A stretch of 64,000 nucleotides of DNA, taken from contig QUJA01000001.1 in assembly GCA_003480425.1 (NCBI GenBank), positions 62,001 through 126,000 on the forward strand, read 5' to 3'. Source of the DNA: Firmicutes bacterium AM31-12AC (GTDB lineage: Bacteria > Bacillota > Clostridia > Lachnospirales > Lachnospiraceae). Both the position numbers and the translations under genes were made by a program. Within the stretch, counting starts at the first letter, position 1; each line of letters begins with the position of its first letter. Under the pieces are notes generated by a model, which worked only from the letters and a program-made list of their open reading frames with translations, was not told where the DNA came from and did not search any database. Of the stretch, positions 9,167 to 17,582 are shown piece by piece.

Positions 9167-9200
9167 AGGTTGCCGACCCACATAGTGCGACCGGTAACCT
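9167..9200 (-). terminator. Hairpin at the end of the minus-strand XRE gene
   Basis: AGGTTGCCG and CCGGTAACCT can pair with one or two mismatches around an 11-base loop. On the minus strand it begins at the stop codon of the XRE gene. There is no strong T-tract, so terminator function is uncertain. Between it and 9019 I see no convincing gene. Confidence 0.4.
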
Positions 9201-9411
9201 ATAATTTTACATTTCTTGTCAAATCTTCAATGGATACTCTAAAAAACGATGCAAGTTCTAGTAAAATATAAATATTAGGAACAGAGCGGCCTGTCTCATA
9301 TGCAGATAACGTCTGTCGGCGAATATTCAATTGTGCTGCAACCTCTTCCTGATTCATATCATTTATTTCACGTACTCGTCTTATATTCTTTCCAATTGTA
9401 TTATTTAACAT
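9199..9411 (-). CDS. XRE-family DNA-binding protein, 70 aa
   Basis: A small single-domain helix-turn-helix protein of the Cro/C1 type. The motif runs through NQEEVAAQLNIRRQTLSAYE, with GRSVPN and the FFRVSIEDL ending typical of the family. It has no sensor domain, so it is probably a repressor-like regulator with unknown target. I chose the ATG at 9411 because GGGTGA lies 5 bases upstream of it; the longer frame from 9438 has no ribosome site. It is divergent from the second XRE gene. Confidence 0.8.
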   Translation of the reverse strand: MLNNTIGKNIRRVREINDMNQEEVAAQLNIRRQTLSAYETGRSVPNIYILLELASFFRVSIEDLTRNVKL

Positions 9412-9578
9412 TTTCATCACCCATTTATATTTTACCATTTGTTTCTCGATTCGTAGTATATTAATCCTATATTTGTTCTTTACACGCTAAATATGAGTAT
9501 GTATACACTCTTATCTTGGATAGCACAATGGAAAATATTGGATAAAATAGATAGTATAACATGAAGGAGTGTAAAATT

Positions 9579-9914
9579 GTGCAGAATCGTGTAAAAGAAC
9601 TTCGAAAAGAACGAAATATACTTCAAGAAGAATTGGCTGCAAAGCTAAATGTTTCTCAACAAACTATCAGCAGGATAGAAAACGGAACATCTTCTCTCCC
9701 AGCAGATATTTTAATTGATCTGTCAAAATTTTTTGATGTATCTATTGACTACATACTTTGTTATTCAGATGCCCGTCACACCTTGGAATATCAACTAGAA
9801 TACAAGCAGGTGTCGGAGCGAAATTATCAATTATGTCGTGCATATGAACGTTTAGACAAAAGCAATCAAACTCTCATCTTTCAGCTTGTAGAGCAATTAT
9901 CAAAACCAGAATAA
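9579..9914 (+). CDS. XRE-family transcriptional regulator, 111 aa
   Basis: The N-terminal helix-turn-helix domain (about residues 1-62) contains LQEELAAKLNVSQQTISRIE and ends FFDVSIDYILCYSD. A helical tail of about 45 residues may dimerise. The start is judged to be the GTG at 9579, because AAGGAG lies inside the first codons of the longer frame (ATG at 9561) and exactly 9 bases before the GTG. It is divergent from the other XRE gene, with about 170 bases between them that could hold shared operators. A strong terminator follows. Confidence 0.8.
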   Translation: MQNRVKELRKERNILQEELAAKLNVSQQTISRIENGTSSLPADILIDLSKFFDVSIDYILCYSDARHTLEYQLEYKQVSERNYQLCRAYERLDKSNQTLIFQLVEQLSKPE

Positions 9915-9954
9915 AAAAAGAAAGGGATCGAAAATCGAACCCTTTCTTTTTTAT
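9914..9954. terminator. Bidirectional terminator between the XRE gene and rplT
   Basis: The AAAGAAAGGG and CCCTTTCTTT arms with an inner CGA/TCG pair are flanked by A and T runs. It serves both the XRE gene and the infC-rpmI-rplT operon. Confidence 0.85.
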
Positions 9955-9968
9955 TCTTCTGGTTAAAA

Positions 9969-10325
9969 TTAAGCAAGTTTAGATTTAGCAACTTCTGCAA
10001 GTGTTGCAAATCCTTCTTTATCGTTTACTGCAAGCTCAGCAAGCATTTTTCTGTTCATCTCAACACCTGCGAGTTTCAGTCCATACATAAATTTGCTGTA
10101 TGAAAGACCATTCATTCTTGCTGCTGCATTGATACGAGCGATCCACAGCTGTCTCATCTGACGTTTGCGCTGTTTTCTTCCTGCGTATGCAGATGTAAGA
10201 GCTCTCATTACAGACTGTTTTGCAACTCTATACTGTTTTGAACGTGCTCCTCTATATCCTTTAGCAAGTTTTAATGTTCTATTGTGTTTCTTTTTTGCGT
10301 TCATTCCGCCTTTAATACGTGCCAT
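9969..10325 (-). CDS. rplT: Large-subunit ribosomal protein bL20
   Basis: The 118-residue 23S rRNA-binding protein, with the characteristic [19 protein letters not shown] start and a basic N-terminal helix. In Firmicutes L20 represses its own operon by binding the infC leader; the leader here at about 11100-11306 fits that. It is the last gene of the infC-rpmI-rplT operon. Confidence 0.98.
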   Translation of the reverse strand: MARIKGGMNAKKKHNRTLKLAKGYRGARSKQYRVAKQSVMRALTSAYAGRKQRKRQMRQLWIARINAAARMNGLSYSKFMYGLKLAGVEMNRKMLAELAVNDKEGFATLAEVAKSKLA

Positions 10326-10355
10326 TTCTTAATCCTCCTTCAATACTTTCAAATC

Positions 10356-10553
10356 TTACAGATATGGTAAAACTTTCTTCATGTTCTTTACGTTTGTTGC
10401 ATCTGTGATTGTAGACTTTCTAAGATTTCTTTTTCTCTTAGTTGTCTTCTTTGTTAAGATATGGCTCTTGTAAGCTTTATTTCTTTTCAGTTTTCCTGTT
10501 CCTGTTGCTTTGAAACGTTTTGCTGCCGCTCTATTTGTTTTAATTTTTGGCAT
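10356..10553 (-). CDS. rpmI: Large-subunit ribosomal protein bL35
   Basis: A 65-residue, very basic protein starting [20 protein letters not shown], typical of L35. It lies between infC and rplT with gaps of 39 and 30 bases and an upstream AAGGAGG, so all three are co-transcribed. Confidence 0.98.
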   Translation of the reverse strand: MPKIKTNRAAAKRFKATGTGKLKRNKAYKSHILTKKTTKRKRNLRKSTITDATNVKNMKKVLPYL

Positions 10554-10592
10554 GATGATTTCCTCCTTTATCGTTGCTTCTGTTTTTTATTT

Positions 10593-11099
10593 TTAACGTT
10601 TTATAGTTAAAACCATGCTCATGTTCCGACCTTCCATCTTTGCCGGCTTCTCGACTGTTGCTACATCCTCAAGCATAGCCGCAAAATCATCAAGAATATG
10701 CTTGCTCTGCTGTACATGTGCCATTTCTCTTCCTCGGAAACGAAGTGTAACCTTTACTTTATTTCCTTTTGTGATGAATTTCTTCGCATTATTCACCTTT
10801 GTATTCAAATCATTTGTATCGATATTCGGTGACAAACGCACTTCTTTAACTTCAACAGTCTTCTGTTTTTTCTTTGCTTCTTTTTCTTTTCTTGTCAGCT
10901 CATATTTGTATTTTCCATAATCGATAATCTTACATACCGGTGGCTTTGCTGTTGGTGCAATCTTGACAAGGTCAAGTTCTGCTTCCTGTGCAAGCTTAAA
11001 AGCTTCTCTTGCTGACATGACTCCCAGCTGTTCTCCGTCTTCACTAATCAGACGAACCTCTCTGTCTCTAATCTGTTCGTTAATCATTAAATCGCTAAT
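10593..11099 (-). CDS. infC: Translation initiation factor IF-3, with an apparent AUU start
   Basis: IF-3 binds the 30S subunit and monitors initiator tRNA and start-codon pairing. The N-domain (MINEQIRDREVRLI) and C-domain (KVTLRFRGREM) are both present. The obvious ATG at 11087 lies 21 bases from the only good ribosome site (GGAGG), which is too far. An in-frame ATT at 11097-11099 lies 9 bases from it and gives a start of (M)SDLMINEQ. IF-3 discriminates against such codons, and AUU or AUA starts of infC are a known autoregulatory device, so I take the ATT as the start (168 aa). Confidence 0.9.
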   Translation of the reverse strand: MSDLMINEQIRDREVRLISEDGEQLGVMSAREAFKLAQEAELDLVKIAPTAKPPVCKIIDYGKYKYELTRKEKEAKKKQKTVEVKEVRLSPNIDTNDLNTKVNNAKKFITKGNKVKVTLRFRGREMAHVQQSKHILDDFAAMLEDVATVEKPAKMEGRNMSMVLTIKR

Positions 11100-11306
11100 T
11101 GTCGTATACCTCCGTCAAATGAATTTCCTTTAGGTTGTTTGTTTGCGAAACATATTTTTGAAACAAAAAAATCGAGTGAATCTGCTCCACCCGAATCAAT
11201 ACATCTATCTTTCAAAAGATAAAATCATCAATATCAAACCAGTAGTCACTTACTTGTGCTATGGTGAGAGTGGATACTCTTCTTTCTTTTGCTTCATGCA
11301 GATATT
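11100..11306 (-). promoter_or_regulatory. infC-rpmI-rplT leader, probably the L20-responsive leader with attenuator
   Basis: About 200 bases of untranslated RNA precede infC. It contains a pairing-rich stretch (including CCACTCTCACCATAGCACA near the 5' part) and then a terminator-like hairpin: arms 11188-11194 and 11172-11178, with one G-T pair, followed by seven T at 11165-11171 on the minus strand. That is the layout of the Firmicutes L20 leader, in which L20 binding favours the terminator. The identification rests on position and architecture, not on a covariance match. Confidence 0.6.
11165..11194 (-). terminator. Attenuator hairpin in the infC leader
   Basis: On the minus strand TCGGGTG and CACTCGA pair around a 9-base loop and are followed directly by seven T. 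It lies about 65 bases before the infC start, in a position to stop leader transcripts early. Confidence 0.7.
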
Positions 11307-11335
11307 AATTTATCACACTTCACCCAAAATGTCAA
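11307..11335 (-). promoter_or_regulatory. infC operon promoter
   Basis: Minus-strand TTGACA (11330-11335) and TAAATT (11307-11312) are separated by 17 bases: a perfect -35 and a good -10. Confidence 0.7.
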
Positions 11336-11493
11336 TATATAAATTATTTTTTAGCATGATTTTTAATATTTCTTAATATCCTTCTCATAAAGCATAACAG
11401 ACCTTTTACAAAATGTAAAGACAGCGAATAATTCTTTTGTGCTGAGGGGATTCTATAGTTACTGTAATGAATCAAAAGAAAGAGGCTTATATT

Positions 11494-12861
11494 ATGATTA
11501 CTAAATTTCAAGGACAAATGACTTCATCGTTTTATGAAAACATTAAATATATGGATACAACACTTCCAATCCATGAAAGTTTTGATATAATCCGCCGCAG
11601 TATCAAAATCGCAGACAAACAAGCAGTCTTCTATTTTATTGATGGTTTTACCAAAGATGAAACTCTGTTAAAGATACTGGATTCTTTATACAAATTAAAA
11701 CCAGATGAACTCCCCTCTGATGCCACATTATTTGCAGAATGCTTTATTCCACACGCAGAAATAGACATCATACAGGATTACGATGAAATTATAAGAGATG
11801 TTCTTTCAGGAATAACATGTTTATTTATAGAAGGATATTCTTTCTGCTTTGCAATTGATTGCAGAACATACCCTTCTAGAAATGTTGACGAACCAGAAAA
11901 GGACAAATCTCTTCGTGGCTCACGTGATGGTTTTGTTGAAACAATTGTATTTAACACAGCTTTAATCCGAAGAAGAATCCGTGATCCCCACCTTATTATG
12001 GAAATTACAGAGGGTGGTCAGACTTCTCGGACAGATATCGCAATTTGCTATATGAAAGACCGGGTTAACCAGCCCTTACTTGAAGAAATCAAAAACATCC
12101 TCAAAAATATGCAAGTAGATGATCTTCGCATGAATCAGCAAAGTCTTGCTGAAGCAATGTTCAGGCGGAAATGGTTTAACCCTTTTCCCAAATTTAAGTT
12201 CTCTGAACGTCCTGATACTGCTGCCGCCTGTATTTTAGAAGGAAAAGTTGTAATTCTAGTCGACAATTCTCCTTCGGCAATGATTTTGCCAACTTCCGTC
12301 TTTGATATGGTAGAAGAAGCAAATGATTACTATTTTCCAAAAATCACCGGTATCTATCTGAAATTTTCACGTGCATTGATTTCTTTTGGAACTGTATTTT
12401 TAACTCCGGTATTTTTGTTGTTTATGCAAAATTTAGAATTGCTCCCTGATATTTTTTCCTTTGTCGTGGTACAAGATACTGTAAACATTGCCCTCTTTTA
12501 TCAATTTTTAATCTTAGAATTATCGATTGATGGCTTACGGCTTGCAGCCTTAAATACACCCAGTATGCTAAGTACTCCACTTAGTGTGATTGCCGGTATC
12601 GTAATGGGAGAATTTTCAGTACAATCCGGCTGGTTTAATTCCGAAGTAATGCTATACATGGCTTTTGTTGCTGTAGCAGACTACACCCAGCCCAATTACG
12701 AACTTGGTTATGCATTAAAATTCATGCGTTTAATTCTTTTAATTATGACAGCTTGTTTTAATATTATAGGTTTTGTTATCGGTTGTATCATCGTCGCATG
12801 TTTTCTTATTTTCAATCGCACGATCACCGGAAGAAGCTATATAAAAATCAATAAAAATTAA
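11494..12861 (+). CDS. GerA-family spore germination receptor subunit A
   Basis: A 455-residue protein of the GerA/SpoVAF family. It has a soluble N-terminal domain (about 1-270, containing the conserved VDEPEKDKSLRGSRDGF-like segment), then membrane helices in the last 170 residues. In spores such subunits sit in the inner membrane and help sense germinants. No B or C subunit gene is adjacent, so it is an orphan here. I prefer the ATG at 11494, which has an AGAGG 8 bases upstream; the longer frame from 11467 has no ribosome site. The 120 bases upstream contain no clear sigma-A promoter, as expected for a forespore gene. Confidence 0.9.
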   Translation: MITKFQGQMTSSFYENIKYMDTTLPIHESFDIIRRSIKIADKQAVFYFIDGFTKDETLLKILDSLYKLKPDELPSDATLFAECFIPHAEIDIIQDYDEIIRDVLSGITCLFIEGYSFCFAIDCRTYPSRNVDEPEKDKSLRGSRDGFVETIVFNTALIRRRIRDPHLIMEITEGGQTSRTDIAICYMKDRVNQPLLEEIKNILKNMQVDDLRMNQQSLAEAMFRRKWFNPFPKFKFSERPDTAAACILEGKVVILVDNSPSAMILPTSVFDMVEEANDYYFPKITGIYLKFSRALISFGTVFLTPVFLLFMQNLELLPDIFSFVVVQDTVNIALFYQFLILELSIDGLRLAALNTPSMLSTPLSVIAGIVMGEFSVQSGWFNSEVMLYMAFVAVADYTQPNYELGYALKFMRLILLIMTACFNIIGFVIGCIIVACFLIFNRTITGRSYIKINKN

Positions 12862-12864
12862 AAA

Positions 12865-12900
12865 ATCGACTGTTGCATCACCATTTTTGCAACAGTCGAT
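12865..12900. terminator. Bidirectional terminator between the gerA gene and dut
   Basis: A perfect 13-bp inverted repeat, ATCGACTGTTGCA and its complement, with a 10-base loop and A- and T-rich flanks. Confidence 0.8.
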
Positions 12901-12907
12901 CTATTTT

Positions 12908-13420
12908 CTATTTTGTAGTACTTCCAAATCCACCATTTCGAATATCTGTTACATCATCATCTACTGTAATTCCATATTCAACAAATATCCCCTGCATAAA
13001 ACCATTTCCCGCTGAAATCTGTACTGTCTTACCTTCATTTGTATCATTCGTAAGCTTTGCAAAAATATGTCCTTCATTATCCGAATAAAAATAATCACTA
13101 TCGATAATGCCAACCGTATTATTTAACTGTAAACGGAATTTGAATCCAAGTCCACTTCTAGGATAACATTTCAAAACCCAATTTGGTTCCATCTCAACTC
13201 GAACGCCTGTTGGAATCTTTATTGTCTCGCCTGGCTGAAGACAAATATCCATCGGTGCGTAGAAATCGTATCCTGCCGAACCTGCAGTTGCTCTTTTAGG
13301 TAACGAGATATCCTCATAGATTTTTTTAATCTCTGCTTCACTTGTTTCCTCAAAAGTATCCTTCCAGTCATTTACGAATCTTTCTTCACTTACTTTATGA
13401 AATTTTGCAATTCGCTGCAT
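12908..13420 (-). CDS. dut: dUTP diphosphatase (trimeric type)
   Basis: Converts dUTP to dUMP, keeping uracil out of DNA and feeding dTMP synthesis. The trimeric dUTPase motifs are visible: AGYDFYA (49-55), PRSGLG (87-92), GIIDSDYF (about 104-111) and GGFGSTTK at the very C-terminus. It is longer (170 aa) than the usual 140-150 because of about 40 extra N-terminal residues. The usual YRGE after motif 3 is replaced by a YFYSDNEG loop, so it belongs to a divergent subgroup. GGGAG lies 9 bases before the ATG. Confidence 0.93.
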   Translation of the reverse strand: MQRIAKFHKVSEERFVNDWKDTFEETSEAEIKKIYEDISLPKRATAGSAGYDFYAPMDICLQPGETIKIPTGVRVEMEPNWVLKCYPRSGLGFKFRLQLNNTVGIIDSDYFYSDNEGHIFAKLTNDTNEGKTVQISAGNGFMQGIFVEYGITVDDDVTDIRNGGFGSTTK

Positions 13421-13474
13421 ACTGCCATTCTCCCATCTAACGTATTAAATATTTTTCTTGTAAATATTTTGTAT

Positions 13475-14650
13475 CTATTTTGAAAATATATTTGATTCTT
13501 CCAACACTGATAACAACTCTGAAATCGTTTCTTCGCCAACTACCAAAGCCATTCTCACATAACCTTCCCCTCTACTGCCAAAAGCATTTCCAGGTGTAAC
13601 AATAACGCCTGTTTTCTCCATTAAATCCAGGCAAAATTCAACAGATGATTTATATTTTTCCGGAATTTTTGCCCACACAAACATCGTGCCTTGGCTATCC
13701 GGTACATCCCACCCAATTGAGCGTAAACCACCACAAAGCATTTTATTTCGCTTTTCATACTCCTGACGTTGTTCTTCTACCACATCAAGCGGTCCTGTCA
13801 ATGCCGCAATTGCTGCATATTGAACAGGAAGAAACACTCCATAATCTATCTGTGAACGAAAAACCTTTAATTTATTTATAATCTGCTTATTTCCTACCAC
13901 AAAAGAGATTCTTGCTCCTGTCAGATTAAAAGACTTTGACAAGGAATAAAACTCCACTCCCACCTCTTTTGCACCAGCAAACGATAAAAAGGATCGTCCT
14001 TGTTTTCGTGTATAAATAATATCGGAATAAGCATTATCATGAATGATAATAATGTCATGCTCTTTTGCAAATATTATCAGGCGTTCATAAAATTCATCCG
14101 GCGCACATACACATACAGGATTTAACGGATAAGATACAATCATATATTTTGTCCGCGCAAGTATCTCTTCCGGTATTGCATCCAAGTCTGGCAGATACCC
14201 ATTTTCCTCTTTAATCGGATAATACTCTATCTTTGCATCAGCCATCATTCCACTTGTTTCAAACAATGGATACCCTGGATTTGGCACAAGGATTGTATCT
14301 CCCGGATTACACAAAACCATTCCTATATGTGCCATGCCTTCTTGTGAACCATTTACTGAAGTAATTTCATCTTTTTCAACATTCACATTAAAACGACGTT
14401 TATAATGAAATTGAAGTGCCTCTAACAATTCCGGCCTGTCTTCCAATGAATATTTATAATTCTCCGGATTCTTGCATGCATCCTCCATTGCTTTCATAAT
14501 ATGCGGTGCCGGTGGAAAATCAGGTGTTCCGACCGATAAGTTATACACTTTTCTTCCTCTCCGGATAAGTTCTGCTTTCTTTTGATTCAGCGTGGCAAAT
14601 ACACCTGTTTTTAATGCATTTACCTTATCTGAAAAATATGTATCTTCCAT
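13475..14650 (-). CDS. PLP-dependent aminotransferase, class I/II
   Basis: A 391-residue fold-type I aminotransferase. The Schiff-base lysine lies in YSLSKSFNLTGARISF, with NPGYPLF and the SYPLNPVCV substrate/PLP region upstream. Sequence style is close to the AspC/DapL/AlaC group, but the substrate cannot be set from sequence; aspartate or alanine transamination is most plausible. GAGG lies 8 bases before the ATG. It is 43 bases downstream of metA in the same direction, which may hint at a link with methionine or aspartate-family metabolism. Confidence 0.88.
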   Translation of the reverse strand: MEDTYFSDKVNALKTGVFATLNQKKAELIRRGRKVYNLSVGTPDFPPAPHIMKAMEDACKNPENYKYSLEDRPELLEALQFHYKRRFNVNVEKDEITSVNGSQEGMAHIGMVLCNPGDTILVPNPGYPLFETSGMMADAKIEYYPIKEENGYLPDLDAIPEEILARTKYMIVSYPLNPVCVCAPDEFYERLIIFAKEHDIIIIHDNAYSDIIYTRKQGRSFLSFAGAKEVGVEFYSLSKSFNLTGARISFVVGNKQIINKLKVFRSQIDYGVFLPVQYAAIAALTGPLDVVEEQRQEYEKRNKMLCGGLRSIGWDVPDSQGTMFVWAKIPEKYKSSVEFCLDLMEKTGVIVTPGNAFGSRGEGYVRMALVVGEETISELLSVLEESNIFSK

Positions 14651-14692
14651 TATATTTTCCTCGTAATACTCTTATCTTGTTTTTATACATTC

Positions 14693-15619
14693 TTAGCTAA
14701 AATCCGGTGCTCCGTACAGATTATATGGAGTCACCTGATATACGTAATAATTCAGCCAGTTACTATATAAAGTATTTGCGTGCGATCTCCACAGCAAATT
14801 TGGTTTATTGTCCGGATTATTATCCGGATAATAGTTGATTGGTATCTGGATATCCAATCCTTTTGCGCAGTCTCGCTTATACTCTGTATCCAATGTCATA
14901 CGATCATATTCAGGATGTCCCATAACAAAAACCTGTTTTCCCTCTTCTGCCATACACAAGAAAACACCTGCCTCATCTGAATCAGCAAGGATTCTAATAC
15001 GGTCATCGGCCTCCAGTTCTTTTAAAGGAACCTCAGTATGTCTGGAATGTGGTGCATAAAATATATCATCAAACCCACGTACCAGCGGAATCTTACGATC
15101 ACGTACATGATGCGGAAACACACCAAACTTCTTTTCCGATAACATCACCTTATCAATCCCATAGTGATAATAAATTCCAGCCTGCGCTCCCCAGCATAAA
15201 TGAAGTGTTGATGTAACATTTGTTTTCGTCCACTCCATAATTTCTTTTAATTCTTCCCAGTAGTCAACCTCTTCAAACGGCATCTGCTCTACCGGTGCCC
15301 CTGTAATAATAAATCCATCAAATTTTTTATTCTTAATACTTTCAAACGACTCATAAAATTTATAAATATGACTGGTTGAAGTATTTTTAGAAACATGGCT
15401 GCTAACTCTCACAAATGTCACGTCAACCTGCAACGGTGTATTAGACAACGACCGCAGTATCTGAAGTTCCGTATCCTCCTTTAATGGCATCAGATTCAAA
15501 AGTCCGATGCTGATTGGACGTATCTGCTGATGTGCCGCACGATATTCATCCATTACAAATATATTTTCTTGTTCCAGTATTTCTTTTACCGGTAAATCAT
15601 TTTGTACTCGAATTGGCAT
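14693..15619 (-). CDS. metA: Homoserine O-acetyltransferase (MetA type)
   Basis: Activates homoserine for methionine synthesis. The 308-residue protein has the MetA fold signatures, the nucleophile C142 in LHLCWGAQAG, and the His/Glu pair in GHPEYDR. Residue 111, in ITGAPVEQ, is glutamate. In this family Glu111 marks acetyl-CoA users, whereas Gly111 marks succinyl-CoA users, so acetylation is predicted despite the common succinyltransferase label. It starts 2 bases after the AI-2E-type gene and has AAGGGG upstream. No SAM riboswitch or T-box is present because there is no leader between the genes. Confidence 0.93.
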   Translation of the reverse strand: MPIRVQNDLPVKEILEQENIFVMDEYRAAHQQIRPISIGLLNLMPLKEDTELQILRSLSNTPLQVDVTFVRVSSHVSKNTSTSHIYKFYESFESIKNKKFDGFIITGAPVEQMPFEEVDYWEELKEIMEWTKTNVTSTLHLCWGAQAGIYYHYGIDKVMLSEKKFGVFPHHVRDRKIPLVRGFDDIFYAPHSRHTEVPLKELEADDRIRILADSDEAGVFLCMAEEGKQVFVMGHPEYDRMTLDTEYKRDCAKGLDIQIPINYYPDNNPDNKPNLLWRSHANTLYSNWLNYYVYQVTPYNLYGAPDFS

Positions 15620-15621
15620 TT

Positions 15622-17010
15622 CTATTCCCCTTTATATTTTTTAAATTCATTTCTGTCAGAATGAACGTATGTCCCGTCTGTGTCCACATAACTCAACTCA
15701 TCATAACACGATGCCTCTATCGGCAGATTCTTTTTCTCCAGATTATGGTTTATAAGCATTGTCACAATATAAGACAATACTGCAAATGTAGGCACACCAA
15801 GAATCATTCCTGGTATTCCAAACAAACCTCCTCCTAACAAAATCGAAAACACAACCCAAAAAGCCGACAGACCTGTCGAATTTCCGATAATTTTAGGTCC
15901 GATAATATTTCCATCTATCTGTTGTAAAATTAAAATAAAAATTAAAAAGTACAGACCCTTTATCGGATTTGAAAGAGTGATCAAAATCGCACTCGGTATC
16001 GCCCCTATATATGGACCAAAAAACGGAATTACATTTGTAACACCTACAATCACACTGACAAGTAATGCGTATGGCATCTTTAATATACTCAGACCAATAA
16101 AGCATAATATTCCAATAATAACAGAGTCAATGATCTTCCCGATAATAAACCCGCCAAAGATTTCATTGCTTTTAATCGTCAGATGCAAGATCATATTCGC
16201 AGAATTTGGTTTGAAAATCGCGTAAACTATCTTTTTTGCCTGCTGGGAAAATACTTCTTTTCCCCAAAGCACATAAACAGAGATGATGATTCCAATAATT
16301 CCGTTAAACAATTCTTTTACAACATTAATCACTCCAACTGTCAGGTTAGACATTACAACATTAACTTGTTCTAATAAATCTGTCTTCATCCAATTTTGAA
16401 TAAAATCCGTCGCCTGCATGAGTACATTTGTAAAAAGCTGTCCGGTAGTAGTATCTTTTGACATCATCTTTGTAATTTGATCAACTGCTGTATTCAACTG
16501 GCTCGGAACTGTGGACACCATGTTCCAAATACTCTTATATAATTCCGGAAGCATCATATTGCACAGTGCTGTAATAATTGAAATCAACAAAACAACCGCA
16601 ACAAATATACCTGTACCTCTTGAAATCTGCGCTGCTTTTTTACTATTTGGAAAATGTTTATTGATATGTGGAATCAAATATTCATCTACTTTTTTTACAA
16701 TTGGGTTTAAAAGATACGCAATTGCAAACCCATATATTATAGGCTTAAGTATTCCCAAAACAAGATAAATAACATTTGAAATCCTTTCCAATCGTAAAAG
16801 TACAAAATAAATCAAAAGGCAGACTATAACTACCAACAGTAGGGTTAGCCCCTGACTAAATTGTTGTTTCAATTTTGAAGGTCCATTGTTTCCAAATTTA
16901 GGTCTATTAATATAATACCCGCTGTTCTCAACCGACTTTTTCTTTTCTTTTTCTTTCACTTTATCGTCTTTTTTTGTGACATCTTTTTCTTTCTCAGCTG
17001 ACTGATCCAT
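15622..17010 (-). CDS. AI-2E family (TqsA/YdgG-type) membrane permease
   Basis: A 462-residue integral membrane protein with a charged Lys/Glu-rich cytoplasmic N-terminus (about 1-55), then about eight hydrophobic helices. The PF01594-like core includes PFFGPYIGAIP and a QQIDGNIIGPKIIG segment typical of the family. The transported substrate is unknown: AI-2 export is established for only a few members, and others move ions. It heads a probable operon with metA and the aminotransferase. Confidence 0.88.
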   Translation of the reverse strand: MDQSAEKEKDVTKKDDKVKEKEKKKSVENSGYYINRPKFGNNGPSKLKQQFSQGLTLLLVVIVCLLIYFVLLRLERISNVIYLVLGILKPIIYGFAIAYLLNPIVKKVDEYLIPHINKHFPNSKKAAQISRGTGIFVAVVLLISIITALCNMMLPELYKSIWNMVSTVPSQLNTAVDQITKMMSKDTTTGQLFTNVLMQATDFIQNWMKTDLLEQVNVVMSNLTVGVINVVKELFNGIIGIIISVYVLWGKEVFSQQAKKIVYAIFKPNSANMILHLTIKSNEIFGGFIIGKIIDSVIIGILCFIGLSILKMPYALLVSVIVGVTNVIPFFGPYIGAIPSAILITLSNPIKGLYFLIFILILQQIDGNIIGPKIIGNSTGLSAFWVVFSILLGGGLFGIPGMILGVPTFAVLSYIVTMLINHNLEKKNLPIEASCYDELSYVDTDGTYVHSDRNEFKKYKGE

Positions 17011-17063
17011 AGCGTATTGTCACCCTTTCTTTCATGAAATCTTTATTTTTATGCATTAAGAAG

Positions 17064-17092
17064 ATTATAACGCGGCAAAGATATTACGTCAA
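17064..17092 (-). promoter_or_regulatory. Promoter of the AI-2E permease-metA-aminotransferase group
   Basis: Minus-strand TTGACG (17087-17092) and TATAAT (17064-17069) with exactly 17 bases between, about 54 bases before the start codon. Confidence 0.75.
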
Positions 17093-17151
17093 CAACAGTA
17101 TAACATCAAATATGTCAAATACTAGGAAATGGAATTTTCTGTGCAATAAAA

Positions 17152-17175
17152 AATCCAGGAATTTCTTCCTGGATT
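17152..17175 (-). terminator. Terminator of the DUF1540 gene
   Basis: A perfect 10-bp inverted repeat, AATCCAGGAA, with a 4-base loop, followed by a T run on the minus strand. Confidence 0.8.
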
Positions 17176-17191
17176 AATCATACTTATCATT

Positions 17192-17515
17192 TTAGCAAAC
17201 GCACGTAAATGTCGCACATTCTGTTCCATCACAATCACATGCATTACTTCCTTCTACGCTGATTTTCCCTGCATGGCAGGCACAATGTTCGTTATACATA
17301 CACTCTGTTGCCTTACAGTCAATCTTTGTCAAATCTGAAGCCTGACCTGTCATGCTGGAATTGGAATATGAATCTCCTGTCCGTTCCTGAAAACTGTCGC
17401 AACAAGTTTCACTTGTTGTTCTGGCATCATGACCTCCAACTTCAATGCTATCCAGGTCACATAAAAATTTCTGATTGTGTACACATGTCTGTACGGTACA
17501 TCTTAAATCTGGCAT
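17192..17515 (-). CDS. Tandem DUF1540 cysteine-rich protein
   Basis: A 107-residue protein with two copies of the DUF1540 metal-binding-like motif. The first has C6, C11, C19, C38 and C39 with the CVHN segment; the second begins DCKATECMYN with C and H residues down to CATFTCVC at the end. The family is common in spore-forming Clostridia and its function is unknown; the cysteine spacing suggests metal binding. AGGAGG lies 10 bases before the ATG. It is a single-gene unit. Confidence 0.88.
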   Translation of the reverse strand: MPDLRCTVQTCVHNQKFLCDLDSIEVGGHDARTTSETCCDSFQERTGDSYSNSSMTGQASDLTKIDCKATECMYNEHCACHAGKISVEGSNACDCDGTECATFTCVC

Positions 17516-17582
17516 AATAAAAGTTCCTCCTTTTTTTGAACTCCCTCTTATTATGTCTTAATTCACATCATATTATGCACAA

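Noticed and set aside
11467..11493. Longer start of the gerA gene
   Set aside because: No ribosome site before the ATG at 11467; AGAGG is placed for the ATG at 11494.
14693..15640. SAM riboswitch for metA
   Set aside because: Only 2 bases separate metA from the upstream gene, and the promoter region of that gene shows no long structured leader.
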